The notes beneath the pieces were generated by a model that was not told the DNA's origin, searched no databases, and was given only the letters and a program-made list of their open reading frames with translations. From assembly GCA_963705385.1 (NCBI GenBank), contig OY970075.1, positions 806,001 to 870,000 of the forward strand: DNA of 64,000 nt, read 5' to 3'. Each line of letters begins with the position of its first letter. Within the stretch, counting starts at the first letter, position 1. Positions 47,431-56,801 of this stretch are shown piece by piece. Position numbers and translations under genes: made by a program. This DNA is from MFD02979-c5 sp963705385 (GTDB taxonomy: Bacteria; Bacteroidota; Bacteroidia; Cytophagales; Amoebophilaceae).

Positions 47431-49650
47431 CTAATTGGCAACCTCAGATAAGAACTTAATGCGCATTAAGCGCAGCTCTTCTTCTTCAAAATTTCCCCCT
47501 CTTGCTTCCTGCGCCTCTTTGATCCGGTCCGTCTCAGCTTGCATAAAGTAATCGTAGATTTCTCGTTGCTCACTTTTGGTTAAAATTGTGTTAATATAAT
47601 AGTCGAGGTTTAATTTGGTACCAGAGTAGCATATTTGTTCCATTTCCTTGAGCAGCTCTTCCATACTCAAGGATCTAGCATCTGCAAGTTCTTCAAGGCG
47701 GATTTTGCGATCGACCTGCTGGATGATGTATACTTTGTTTTTGGTATTGTCTGCTTTGGATCTTACCAGGAAGTCTGATACAGGGGTAATATCATTTTCT
47801 TCTACATGCTGGTGAATAACTTCTAGAAACGGAAGGCCAAACTTTTGGGCTTTTCCTATACTGAGTCCATTGATACGTGCTAATTCTTCTAGAGTAGTAG
47901 GGTAGAATAGGGCCATTTCTTTTAGTGAGCTATCTTGTAGGATAGCGTATTCAGGGATGCCTTTTTCTTGGGCCACCTTTGCTCTAAGTGCTTTCAGTAG
48001 CTTAAATAGTGCTATGTCATGTTGCTCATTAATCTCTGTGTGTTTTGCTGTGGTATTAGTGGTATCGTACACATTGTCCTCATGTAGCTCAACAGTATAA
48101 GGCTTATCTAAAAAATATTTTCCTTTCTCTGTAACTTTTAAAATATCTATTTGATCTATACCCTTACTCAACAGGTCTAGAAGTTGAGCCTGCCTGATCA
48201 CAGATTTCCAAAAGGCTTCACCTTTTTCACTTTTATGTCCAAAGAGGTCCAGTTTTTGGTGGTAGCTCTTGATGTAGGGATCTTCTATACCCCTCAGAAA
48301 GCGGATGATGTGGTCAGTGTCAAATTTTTCTTGGGTTTGCCGCACGGCCTCTAGTACCATTTTAACAAATTCTTCTCCAGCATAGGTGGCTGTAGGGTGC
48401 TTACAGTTATCACAGCGGTTGCAAGGGCCTTCATAGGCTTCTCCAAAATAGTGGAACAGCTGCTTTCTTCGGCAAACTCCAGAGATGGAATAATCAGCCA
48501 TTTCTCCTAAAAGGAACTTAGCTTTTTCTCGTTCCCCAGCAGGTTTGCTTTTATTGAGCTTCTCCAGCCTGAGTACGTCTTCATAACTGTAAAACATCAA
48601 GCAGATACTCTCTAAATCATCTCTGCCTGCCCGTCCGGTTTCTTGGTAATAGCCTTCTAAAGATCTAGGAATATCATGATGGACCACAAACCTGACATCA
48701 GGTTTGTCAATGCCCATACCAAAGGCAATGGTTGCTACAACCACCTCTATCTTCTTAGTCAAAAAAGCATCTTGGTTCTTTACTCTAACCTTAGCTTCCA
48801 GACCAGCATGGTATGGAACTGCTTTGACACCATTTACATTAAGTAGGGTTGCGATCTCCTCTACCTTTTTTCTACTCTGACAATACACAATCCCTGACGC
48901 CCCTGAATAGCCTTTTATAAATCTGACAAGCTCTTTTTCTACTTGAGTTTTGGGGCGTACTTCGTAATAAAGGTTAGACCTGTTGAAAGATGTTTTAAAT
49001 AGCGTAGCATCTTCTATCTGCAGGTTTTTAAGAATATCTTGTTGTACCCTAAGCGTGGCGGTAGCAGTTAAAGCAATGATTGGAAGTGCACCTAATTGTT
49101 GATCAAGGACCAACTTTATTCTTCTATATTCTGGCCTAAAATCATGGCCCCAGTCTGAAATGCAGTGGACCTCGTCTACGGCTATAAAAGATACCTTGGC
49201 TTGTTTTAGAAAGTCAAGGTTAGACTGCTTAATAAGAGATTCCGGTGCTACGTAGAGTAGTTTTATCTCGTTTGCAAGTACTCCTTCCTTAATCGCATTG
49301 ATGCCTTTTTTAGAAATCGTAGAGTTAAGAAAAGCAGCATTAACACCTAGCGCACAGAGCTGGTCTACTTGGTTCTTCATCAAAGCGATCAAAGGAGAAA
49401 CGATGATAGCTACTCCGTCTTGCATTAAGGCAGGTATCTGGTAACACAAAGACTTACCTCCGCCAGTGGGCATGGTGACAAAGGTGTTTTTCCTGTCAAG
49501 TACGTTTTTGATAATAGCTTCCTGCTCTTCTCTAAACTCCTCATGCCCAAAAATTTGTTTAAGCTTTTCTTGGATTGTTTCTTTTTTCTGCGCTTGCATG
49601 GCAAATATTTTTGTGCTTTTTGTGCTTTTTGTGCTTTTTGTGCTTTGCAT
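47431..49650 (-). CDS. recQ: ATP-dependent DNA helicase RecQ
   Basis: A 739-residue protein (start ATG 49650; ATG 49599 is a strong alternative, just before the conserved core). Walker A is TGGGKSLCYQ, the DEVH box is VDEVHCISDWGHDFRPEYRR, followed by LTATAT, the helicase C-terminal QETGRAGRDD, the zinc-binding site (CRRKQLFHYFGE, CNRCDNC), RQC domain and an HRDC domain (PTTLEELARINGLSIGKAQKFG). RecQ unwinds forked and joint DNA in recombination and repair. The N-terminus has a short repeat of STK residues that is not conserved. Confidence 0.93.
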   Translation of the reverse strand: MQSTKSTKSTKSTKIFAMQAQKKETIQEKLKQIFGHEEFREEQEAIIKNVLDRKNTFVTMPTGGGKSLCYQIPALMQDGVAIIVSPLIALMKNQVDQLCALGVNAAFLNSTISKKGINAIKEGVLANEIKLLYVAPESLIKQSNLDFLKQAKVSFIAVDEVHCISDWGHDFRPEYRRIKLVLDQQLGALPIIALTATATLRVQQDILKNLQIEDATLFKTSFNRSNLYYEVRPKTQVEKELVRFIKGYSGASGIVYCQSRKKVEEIATLLNVNGVKAVPYHAGLEAKVRVKNQDAFLTKKIEVVVATIAFGMGIDKPDVRFVVHHDIPRSLEGYYQETGRAGRDDLESICLMFYSYEDVLRLEKLNKSKPAGEREKAKFLLGEMADYSISGVCRRKQLFHYFGEAYEGPCNRCDNCKHPTATYAGEEFVKMVLEAVRQTQEKFDTDHIIRFLRGIEDPYIKSYHQKLDLFGHKSEKGEAFWKSVIRQAQLLDLLSKGIDQIDILKVTEKGKYFLDKPYTVELHEDNVYDTTNTTAKHTEINEQHDIALFKLLKALRAKVAQEKGIPEYAILQDSSLKEMALFYPTTLEELARINGLSIGKAQKFGLPFLEVIHQHVEENDITPVSDFLVRSKADNTKNKVYIIQQVDRKIRLEELADARSLSMEELLKEMEQICYSGTKLNLDYYINTILTKSEQREIYDYFMQAETDRIKEAQEARGGNFEEEELRLMRIKFLSEVAN
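49608..49646 (-). repeat. 9-bp short tandem repeat at the 5' end of recQ
   Basis: The unit TTTTTGTGC is repeated about four times, coding for four STK tripeptides if the upstream start is used. The period is a multiple of three, so changes in number would not shift the frame. It sits between two possible starts. Confidence 0.8.
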
Positions 49651-49739
49651 CAATGAAATTACGAATTTTTTTAGTGTGACAGCACAAGTTGGGGTACTCT
49701 ATGGATAGACGGGAAAGAGGTCTATTATAGCTGGTAGGG

Positions 49740-50498
49740 TTAAAAATGGCGTTGCCTTACACGCTCATAGAGGATAACAGCAGCAGCCACAGAGACATTG
49801 AGCGAGGCTATTACGCCCCACATAGGTATCTTCACGTGCCTGTCGGCTAGCCTTAGGTATTCAGGGGAGATGCCCTGGTCTTCAGCACCCAGCATAATGG
49901 CCAAAGGAATGTTCAGGTCAGTTTCATAGAGCGTTCCTCCTGCTTTTTCGTGGCAAGCAAGGACCTGTAAGCCGCTTGCTTGGAGGTACTGAATGGCTTC
50001 TTTCAAGTGTATTACTCTACAGATAGGTACATGCGATAGGGCACCGGCAGAAGTTTTCATCGCATCTCCGCCTAAAGAAGCACTTCCCTGCGTAGGAATT
50101 ACAACAGCGTCTACGCCTGTACAAGCAGCTGTACGCACAATAGCACCGAAATTTTTCATATCTGTGATGCCATCTAGCAACAAGATCAAAGGCGTTTTGC
50201 CTTGTTCATAGCTTGCTTGTACTACATGGCTGAGGGGAGCAAAATCAATGGGTGAAAGCAAGGCTACAGCCCCTTGGTGATTTTTTCGCGTAAGTCTATC
50301 GAGCTTGATAGTAGGGACTTGACTATAAGGGATCTGCTGCTGCCTAAGCAATGCTAAAAGCTCTTGGTGAAGGGCAGTTCGGGCTGACTTGTCAATAAAA
50401 ATTTTGTCTATGGGTTTGCCTGCCTTAATCGTTTCTATTATAGCACGCGTGCCAAAAATAAGATTGGGAGACTCGGCAGGCTGAGAGGCGTAATGCAT
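49740..50498 (-). CDS. rlmB: TrmH/RlmB-type 23S rRNA 2'-O-methyltransferase
   Basis: A 252-residue SPOUT methyltransferase. The N-terminal substrate-binding domain begins PNLIFGTRAIIETIKAGKPIDKIFID; the C-terminal SPOUT domain carries LDGITDMKNFGAIVRTAACTGVDAV, LGAEDQGISPEYLRLAD and the SAM-binding knot IPMWGVIASLNVSVAAAVILYE. The family methylates G2251 of 23S rRNA in E. coli. It could also be a paralogue acting elsewhere, but the start (GTRAI) fits RlmB. Confidence 0.9.
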   Translation of the reverse strand: MHYASQPAESPNLIFGTRAIIETIKAGKPIDKIFIDKSARTALHQELLALLRQQQIPYSQVPTIKLDRLTRKNHQGAVALLSPIDFAPLSHVVQASYEQGKTPLILLLDGITDMKNFGAIVRTAACTGVDAVVIPTQGSASLGGDAMKTSAGALSHVPICRVIHLKEAIQYLQASGLQVLACHEKAGGTLYETDLNIPLAIMLGAEDQGISPEYLRLADRHVKIPMWGVIASLNVSVAAAVILYERVRQRHF

Positions 50499-50609
50499 AA
50501 AATCGTTTCTTGGTAGCGTGTAGACTTAAACACGAAAGGTTTTAAAGACAATGAACTAGTACGGGGTCACAAGGCGGTTTCTGCCTTAAACTATACAACC
50601 TCTTTTTCA

Positions 50610-50990
50610 TTAGTCTATTGGGTATGGAGTGTACAAAAAGCTGGTAAAGCTTGTATCTACTACGAGCAGGCAGCAAAATTTATCAGGGTCTTTGTAAGTA
50701 TTCTTGAAAGCATCGACTTTGTCTTCAATTATCAATTTGCATTGTACCAACACCTCTAAGTAAGTAGCATAATAGTTCCACTGGTTGCCTAACTCATCTT
50801 TTTCAATTAATAAAGCACCTAGAGATACCGGAGCTTGGGAAACAACAAAGACAGGATATGGGTAGTTACCTATTTTTCTAATGAGGTAGGAGGCTTCCTT
50901 CAGTTTGTCAGCAACTTTGATGAAGTCGGCAGAGAGGATCCCTAAATATTTGGCATCAAGGGTAGTGTTGTGGTACACATGTACACTCAT
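50610..50990 (-). CDS. Conserved hypothetical protein of Bacteroidota
   Basis: A 126-residue soluble protein with no signal peptide. It begins MSVHVYHNTTLDAKYLGILS and contains YPYPVFVVSQAPVSLGALLIEKDELGNQWNYYATYLEVLVQ and DPDKFCCLLVVDTSF. I recall a similar small protein in many Bacteroidota genomes, but know no function. It begins 31 bp downstream of the RING-protein stop on the same strand, so it may be cotranscribed with it. Composition and codon use resemble its neighbours. Confidence 0.75.
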   Translation of the reverse strand: MSVHVYHNTTLDAKYLGILSADFIKVADKLKEASYLIRKIGNYPYPVFVVSQAPVSLGALLIEKDELGNQWNYYATYLEVLVQCKLIIEDKVDAFKNTYKDPDKFCCLLVVDTSFTSFLYTPYPID

Positions 50991-51021
50991 TTGTAAAAGC
51001 CTATTTAGTTACTAGGCTAGT

Positions 51022-52152
51022 TCAGGGAATTTCTTCACAACATAAAGGACATCGCATCTTTGTACGATATAGAGCCTCGAACCCAGATCCATAATCATAT
51101 ACTTGCACTTGTCCTGCTGCTCTTATAATTTTTCTATAACAATCCTGGCAGAAGAGTTGTTTACAGTAAGGACACTTGCATGCACCATTATCCTTAAATG
51201 CATCATCTTCCTTACAAACAGGGCAAATTTCTTTTAACGCATTGTTTTCTTCAGGAGTTTCATTGCATATCCATGCTGGATGAACAGTAACTTCAGCAGC
51301 TGGAATTTGAGTAGCTGGTTGTTGATTTCTTTGTCTATCAGCTCTATCAGTATGTGAGTCTAAAAGGGATCGCTGCAAGCTTACGAAATGGGCAGGGTCT
51401 ATGCCATCCAACACTTCTTCTAAATTTTCACCCAATCTTTCTTCCAATTGTTGCCGTTGTAGATTTTGTTGCCATTGTAGAGTGCGCATAGCTTGTAAAG
51501 CTACTAAGCGGCCATAGCGGGAAGCTGTATCACTTCTATCCTTATCCTCTTCAAGACGCTTTATAAGATTAGCTACGCGTTGCATAAACGCACCTCGTTC
51601 TGAAAAAGGTAGGTCGTCCCTACGTTGATGAAGTTCACTCAGGATATTGTTAAGGGACGCTATAAGCGAAGTTTGTTCTTGGTCTGCTTGATTGCCTCGT
51701 CGTGAGGAAGTGCACTCGTTGCAGACAAGCCTGGATTCCCTATTGTAGTGCCTACATATATTGCATACCCAGTTTCGCTGATCCTGCCGTATAAAAAAGT
51801 CGTTCCAGCTATTTCCGCTGACTTGTCTTGAAGTGTCCTTAATGTACTTAATAAGTGCTTTCCTTTCTTGACTTAACCAGTCGCCTGTAAAGTGACGTTC
51901 CTTGGGGCAATGTTCACAATAGTAATGAAATTTGGTATTGAAGTGGCTACAGTGAGGGCAAAACCAAGTGCGGTAGATGTCTTTTTCAACTGAGCCTATA
52001 GGCTTGCTGAAAGTAGATCCATTTTTTTCCTGAAAACAGGACTTTTTGCAGCTAATAAGCAGCAGGAAAAAGAGTGCAGCTTTTACCAATGACCGCGTCA
52101 TGCTAAGGACAAAGGTAAATGCCTTGCATCTGTTTTTGTTCTTTGGATTCAA
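51022..52152 (-). CDS. Lipoprotein with two RanBP2-type zinc fingers and a RING-like finger
   Basis: A 376-residue protein; ATG 52101 (M18) is the better start, giving a signal peptide ending LLLISC with Cys35 lipidated. Two RanBP2-type fingers of the form W-x-C-x2-C-x3-N-x6-C-x2-C lie at 63-82 and 128-147. A charged helical segment rich in Gln/Arg follows (about 170-290). The C-terminus has eight cysteines at C310, C313, C327, C330, C335, C338, C368 and C371, close to the RING pattern of E3 ubiquitin ligases (spacing 2, 13, 2, 4, 2, 29, 2). These are eukaryote-type modules, so a secreted host-ubiquitin effector is plausible. No enzyme activity is shown. Confidence 0.8.
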   Translation of the reverse strand: MNPKNKNRCKAFTFVLSMTRSLVKAALFFLLLISCKKSCFQEKNGSTFSKPIGSVEKDIYRTWFCPHCSHFNTKFHYYCEHCPKERHFTGDWLSQERKALIKYIKDTSRQVSGNSWNDFFIRQDQRNWVCNICRHYNRESRLVCNECTSSRRGNQADQEQTSLIASLNNILSELHQRRDDLPFSERGAFMQRVANLIKRLEEDKDRSDTASRYGRLVALQAMRTLQWQQNLQRQQLEERLGENLEEVLDGIDPAHFVSLQRSLLDSHTDRADRQRNQQPATQIPAAEVTVHPAWICNETPEENNALKEICPVCKEDDAFKDNGACKCPYCKQLFCQDCYRKIIRAAGQVQVYDYGSGFEALYRTKMRCPLCCEEIP

Positions 52153-52255
52153 GTTCTCTAAAATTTTTCACCCATCATAAACATAGGAAACATTCCTTAA
52201 TAAGAGCCTATTTTTCTGAGAAAAAATACTTGGACCAAACAACTAAGGAATAAAC

Positions 52256-53686
52256 CTAACGCTTATAGCTTTCACTATCTGATTGCTTAGCCAGCAAGGC
52301 AATATTTTCTACATGGCTTGTGTGTGGGAACATGTCCACGGGCTGGGCCACGACGAGTTGGTAGTGCTCCTCAAGAAGCAAGGCTAAGTCACGCGCTTGG
52401 GTGGCAGGGTTACAGCTAACGTAAACAATCCGCTCAGGTACTATTTGTAAGAGCTGCTGAATGACCTTAGGATGCATGCCTGCGCGTGGTGGGTCGACCA
52501 CCATGACATCCGGCTTCCCATGGGTAGCCACAAAAGCCCTGTCTAGTAAACGCTCTACTTCTCCTGCCACAAAGGTAGTGTTTGTAAGCTTGTTGAGCGC
52601 AGCATTGACCTGCGCGTCAGCAATGGCTTCTTTGGTGGTATCTATCCCTACTACCCAGCGGACGTACTGGGCCAGGAATATGGCGATAGAGCCTACGCCT
52701 GTGTAAAGGTCATAGAGGATCTCATGGCCTTGCAGCCCTGCCAGTTCCTTTATTTTTCTGTAGAGCACCTGGGCCTGTACAGGGTTGGTCTGGAAAAACG
52801 ACTTAGGACCAATCTGGAACTGCAGTCCGCTGATCTGTTCTGTGATAAACGACTGCCCGTGGTACAGGTGCACAGGCAAATCATAAAAAGATTCGTTCTT
52901 TTTGGTATTTACCACGTATTGTAAGGAGGCGAGCTGCGGGAAGTGGGTTTGTAGGTGGTGCATGACCTGGGCAACCTTGGCTTCATCAACTTGTCCAAAC
53001 TGTACGACTAACATTACCTCTCCAGTTGTAGTAGTACGAATGATGAGGTTGCGAAGCAAGCCTCGATGCTCCTTGAAGTCGTAAAAGCTAAATCCTTGTG
53101 CCTTGGCAAATTCAGCAACAGATAGTCGAATAGCATTAGAGGGATCAGCCTGGAGATAGCAGTGCTGCACATTGATTATTTTATCAAAATATCCAGAGCA
53201 ATGAAACCCTAAGACACAGCTATCAGGTGACTTATTTGCTTTCATCTCATCTTCTAGCAGCCAACGCCTATTAGAAAAGGTAAACTCTAGCTTGTTGCGG
53301 TAGTATTCCGTAGGGTTAGCACCCAAGATGGGTGCTACGGGTGGAGCTTGGAGCTTAGTTATGCGTTCTAGTTTTTCTCGGACCAGCTGTTCTTTGGCTT
53401 TCAACTGTGCTTCATAGCTTACATGCTGCCACTGACAGCCACCACACACGCCGAAATGCTCGCAAAAAGGAGACACACGGACATGGCCTGGGCTATGTAG
53501 ATGCACAGGAATGGCTTCAATAACCCCCTTTTTCTTCTTAACAACTTTTAAGTCTACTACATCGCCAGGAGCTACGTGGGTTACAAAGAGTACAAGGTCA
53601 TTGACACGGGCCACACACTTGCCTCCTTCGGCCATAGTGCCGATGGTTACCCGTTCAAAAACCTGGTCTTGATGTTTGATAGCCAT
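52256..53686 (-). CDS. rlmD: 23S rRNA (uracil-C5) methyltransferase RlmD
   Basis: A 476-residue protein. The N-terminal TRAM domain (residues about 1-65) precedes the iron-sulfur cluster CEHFGVCGGCQWQH; the methyltransferase domain has the SAM-binding YDLYTGVGSIAIFLA, then VVDPPRAGMHPKVI and the nucleophile in VSCNPATQARDL. It makes m5U1939 in 23S rRNA in E. coli. It lies 9 bp after maeB, so the two are likely cotranscribed. Complete and typical in length. Confidence 0.93.
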   Translation of the reverse strand: MAIKHQDQVFERVTIGTMAEGGKCVARVNDLVLFVTHVAPGDVVDLKVVKKKKGVIEAIPVHLHSPGHVRVSPFCEHFGVCGGCQWQHVSYEAQLKAKEQLVREKLERITKLQAPPVAPILGANPTEYYRNKLEFTFSNRRWLLEDEMKANKSPDSCVLGFHCSGYFDKIINVQHCYLQADPSNAIRLSVAEFAKAQGFSFYDFKEHRGLLRNLIIRTTTTGEVMLVVQFGQVDEAKVAQVMHHLQTHFPQLASLQYVVNTKKNESFYDLPVHLYHGQSFITEQISGLQFQIGPKSFFQTNPVQAQVLYRKIKELAGLQGHEILYDLYTGVGSIAIFLAQYVRWVVGIDTTKEAIADAQVNAALNKLTNTTFVAGEVERLLDRAFVATHGKPDVMVVDPPRAGMHPKVIQQLLQIVPERIVYVSCNPATQARDLALLLEEHYQLVVAQPVDMFPHTSHVENIALLAKQSDSESYKR

Positions 53687-53695
53687 GTAGCACCC

Positions 53696-54985
53696 CTATG
53701 ACTGACCAGGGCTACTAATCCGTGCTTGCAGGGCATCATGGTAAGCATTCCAATCTTCAATGGGCTGCTGGGCTACGCCTGACTCAATAGCAGCTTTGGC
53801 AACGGCTATAGAAACAGTGGTTATCAACCGTGGATCCATAGGCTTGGGTAGCAGATAGTGTTTACCAAAGGCAAGCTCCACGTTGGCATAAGCTGCTTTT
53901 ACCTCTGCTGGCACAGACTCTTTGGCCAGAGCAGCAATGGCTTTAGTAGCAGCTAGTTTCATAGGTTCATTGATCGTAATAGCACGAACATCTAGCGCGC
54001 CGCGGAAAATGTAAGGATAGCCTAGCACATTGTTGACCTGGTTTGGATAGTCAGATCTACCAGTAGCCATAATGACATCTTCTCGCGCAGCTATGGCTAG
54101 GTCATAAGTAATTTCTGGGTCAGGATTGGCCAAGGCAAAGACGATAGGCCGTGCAGCCATGCTTCGGAGCTGGGCAGGAGTGATGAGGTTGGCTACAGAA
54201 AGACCCAAGAACATGTCAGCGCCTTGTAAGGCTTCAGCCAAAGTGTAGAACGGTTTTTCTGTGGAAAAGGCTACTTTGTATGAGTTAATATCTGTCCTGT
54301 CTTTGCGAATAACGCCTTTACTATCACACATCACCAAGTTTTCTTTGCGAACGCCTAGAGACAGATATAAGTGAGCACAGGCGATGGCCGCAGCACCAGC
54401 ACCGTTGACAACGACTTGAATTTTTTCAATATCCTTGCCCACAATTTCTAAGGCATTGAGCAAAGCTGCTCCTGATATGATGGCCGCCCCATGCTGGTCA
54501 TCATGCATCACAGGGATGCGCAGTTGTGCTTTTAATGCCTCTTCTATTTGGAAACATTCAGGAGCCTTGATGTCTTCTAAGTTAATGCCGCCAAAGGTAG
54601 GTGCCAGGGCCTTTACGATTTGGATTACCTTTTCTGGGTCATTTTCATCTAGTTCAATATCAAAAGCGTCGATACCTCCACAATGCTTGAAAAGTATGGC
54701 TTTCCCTTCCATAACCGGTTTAGAAGCTTCAGGGCCAATATCCCCTAGGCCCAATACTGCTGTGCCATTAGAGATGACAGCAACAAGGTTTCCTTTATTA
54801 GTATAGCAGAACACTTTTTGGGGGTCTTCGGCAATGGCTCTACAGGGCACTGCTACGCCCGGGCTATAAGCCAGGGACAAGTCTTTTGGTGAGTTTAAAG
54901 GCTTGGTGGAGTGAATGCCCAGCTTGCCTGCTGGCGCTTGCTCGTGGTAACGTAGTGCTTCTTGTGGGCTTATTTGGCTACTCAT
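53696..54985 (-). CDS. maeB: Malic enzyme, short form without phosphotransacetylase domain
   Basis: A 429-residue protein. It oxidises malate to pyruvate, giving NADPH or NADH. Motifs are DLSLAYSPGVAVPC (substrate binding), VISNGTAVLGLGDIG, IPVMHDDQHGAAIISGAALLNAL (metal site) and the dinucleotide fold VVVNGAGAAAIACAHLY, then FALANPDPEI. Many Bacteroidota enzymes of this group are about 760 residues with a phosphotransacetylase-like C-terminus; that part is absent here, so the enzyme is either the short form or a cleanly truncated one. It lies 9 bp before rlmD. Confidence 0.93.
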   Translation of the reverse strand: MSSQISPQEALRYHEQAPAGKLGIHSTKPLNSPKDLSLAYSPGVAVPCRAIAEDPQKVFCYTNKGNLVAVISNGTAVLGLGDIGPEASKPVMEGKAILFKHCGGIDAFDIELDENDPEKVIQIVKALAPTFGGINLEDIKAPECFQIEEALKAQLRIPVMHDDQHGAAIISGAALLNALEIVGKDIEKIQVVVNGAGAAAIACAHLYLSLGVRKENLVMCDSKGVIRKDRTDINSYKVAFSTEKPFYTLAEALQGADMFLGLSVANLITPAQLRSMAARPIVFALANPDPEITYDLAIAAREDVIMATGRSDYPNQVNNVLGYPYIFRGALDVRAITINEPMKLAATKAIAALAKESVPAEVKAAYANVELAFGKHYLLPKPMDPRLITTVSIAVAKAAIESGVAQQPIEDWNAYHDALQARISSPGQS

Positions 54986-55098
54986 AAAATATTAATAAAT
55001 ATTAATTAGGCGTTGTTCGCAGAAGGCCGAAAGTAAAAGTTTCATCAAGGAGAAGCAAATCATGATTTTCCATTACTCATGAAAGACGCTTTTCGAGC

Positions 55099-55596
55099 CT
55101 AAGTGCTGGAATTTTCTTTGGGATTTTTGGAAAAAGCAGCAATAGCCAAGGTAAACAGAAAGCCAAGCAATGCAGTGCTGACAAGCGTACCGAATAATAA
55201 GAACCCTGGTGTTACGTACTGCTGCATGATTTGTAGTATTTCTTTGATTTTAAAGTCATCTGTTCCCATTTGCTGTAGGGCTTCCTGTACATTACTGATC
55301 AACCGCTTGGTAAAAATAGAGCCTTTGTGTCGGGCATACAGGTAAACCAAGAGTCCATTGATAAGGCCTGTGGAGGTGGCCACGATCAAGCCTAGTTGAA
55401 GGCCTTCTTTGTAGGTCATCGCGCCTTGGTTAGCTGCCTTGTAGTAGTAATGCCCAGAGTAAATTCCCAATGCTAACACTATATACTCCAAGCTGCCTCG
55501 GGATGGATATTGCAACCCTACCACTTCGGCCACTAGCCCATACACAACAAGCCCTAGAACAGTGATGATTCCACTTTTAATCCCTACTGTCCACAT
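55099..55596 (-). CDS. DUF4199-family membrane protein
   Basis: A 165-residue protein with four hydrophobic segments: an N-terminal pair, a long loop with IFTKRLISNVQEALQQMGTDDFKIKEILQIMQQYVTP, and a C-terminal helix. Segment YYYKAANQGAMTYKEGLQLGLIVATSTGLINGLLVYLYA matches the DUF4199 pattern known from Bacteroidota (GxxTFxxGLxxGxxxTxxxxxxxxxxxYxxxxY). No function is known. Its position after maeB and before smpB does not help. Confidence 0.78.
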   Translation of the reverse strand: MWTVGIKSGIITVLGLVVYGLVAEVVGLQYPSRGSLEYIVLALGIYSGHYYYKAANQGAMTYKEGLQLGLIVATSTGLINGLLVYLYARHKGSIFTKRLISNVQEALQQMGTDDFKIKEILQIMQQYVTPGFLLFGTLVSTALLGFLFTLAIAAFSKNPKENSST

Positions 55597-56186
55597 GGTT
55601 CGAGTCTATTATAAAATTTTTCATCAGTATATTACTATCCAAGTCAGCCGTGGTTTATTCGCAGGTACTCCTAACTGGACTTCAGCAAAAGGTCTGATAA
55701 AGCAATATTTGGTCGTGCTTTAGGCCCCTAAATATATGCTGCACATGCTTCTTAACCAACCCTACGCAATCCCTTTAGCTACTTTTGAACCAAGGCTTGC
55801 TAGTCCCGAGCCAGATTCATTTTCCAGCAGGACTCCTTGGTCTTCTTAAGCAACGGCTCAGCCACACACTTTTATTGACTTTGAATACATTTATGATAAA
55901 TCCTAACCGCTGTAATCCTTGTACCACCAATACCTTGCTAGCCAATAGAAGCCAGGAGGCTCATAAGCTCCCCAGGTGCTTGCCGATCGCATCGATTGAC
56001 TCTGCTTGCGCAATACCTTCCAGCAATAAGCTGATTGAGAGCGGCACAGAATTTATTCAAAAGTTTACCTCTACAGCCTTTAAAAGCTGTTAGATTCCTT
56101 ATGGCCATGCTTTGGCTCCTTTTATAAGGTCGAGGAGGCCGAGAATAGGCCCATCTGTTACTCAGCGGCTGGCGGCAAGTGCCTTG
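55597..56186. other. Gene-free region of about 590 bp, probably decayed
   Basis: Neither strand has a convincing gene. A minus-strand frame with two stops gives short peptides such as LLEGIAQAESIDAIGKHLGSL, hinting at an eroded gene, but I cannot name it. No tmRNA, RNase P or SRP RNA pattern is visible, although smpB lies next door. Confidence 0.4.
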
Positions 56187-56651
56187 CTAAAGCTGACCAT
56201 CTCGTATGGCTCTTTCTAAATCTCGCTCTTTAATGCTCTGGCGTTTGTCATAAAGTTTCTTTCCTTTGGCCAAAGCAATTTGCAGTTTGGCTATACCTCG
56301 TTCGTTGATGAAAAGTTGGACAGGAATAATTGTCAGCCCTTTTTCTTTGTTACGCATGAGCTTGTTAAGCTCTTTTCGCTTCAGGAGCAGCTTCCGCTCT
56401 CTGTTTTCAACATGGTTATAAATATTACCCTGCTCATACGCTGCAATGTACATGCCTTTGACCCAAAGCTCTCCCCTAGAAAAGTAACAGTAAGCTTCTG
56501 ACAGACTGACTTTTCCTGCCCTAATGGACTTAACTTCTGTACCTGTCAATACCATGCCTGCTACATAACTTTCTAGGAAATTATATTCAAAACTTGCTTT
56601 CCTATTCTTAATAGTAATTTTTTGAGGCGTTTTACTCTTGGTTGCTGGCAT
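56187..56651 (-). CDS. smpB: SsrA-binding protein SmpB
   Basis: A 154-residue protein that binds tmRNA and rescues stalled ribosomes. The OB-fold core is clear: KITIKNRKASFEYNFLESYVAGMVLTGTEVKSIRAGKVSLSEAYC, then VKGMYIAAYEQGN and KRELNKL-type (here KRKELNKLMRNKEKGLTIIPVQLFINERGIAKLQIALAKGKKLYDKRQSIK). The C-terminal tail (RQSIKERDLERAIRDGQL) is the decoding-centre tail. tmRNA (ssrA) is not found in this window. Confidence 0.95.
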   Translation of the reverse strand: MPATKSKTPQKITIKNRKASFEYNFLESYVAGMVLTGTEVKSIRAGKVSLSEAYCYFSRGELWVKGMYIAAYEQGNIYNHVENRERKLLLKRKELNKLMRNKEKGLTIIPVQLFINERGIAKLQIALAKGKKLYDKRQSIKERDLERAIRDGQL

Positions 56652-56801
56652 GGTATTTTTCGGTTTGAATAGCTGAACAATTTACTACAAGAAGGCTTCT
56701 CATTAATTTGTTGTACACAAATTCCAACGTTGTTCAGTTAAAAGTGAGAGGTAAACTACTTGGCAACGTTTCAGCATTCTAGATAACAAACCTCCAAGGG
56801 C

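Noticed and set aside
55785..56093. 102-codon plus-strand frame between the DUF4199 gene and smpB
   Set aside because: No recognisable motif, and the opposite strand shows equally weak coding signs; treated as a decayed region.
55597..56186. Possible tmRNA next to smpB
   Set aside because: No tRNA-like ends, no tag reading frame and no T loop were found. RNase P RNA and SRP RNA patterns were also not found in the window.
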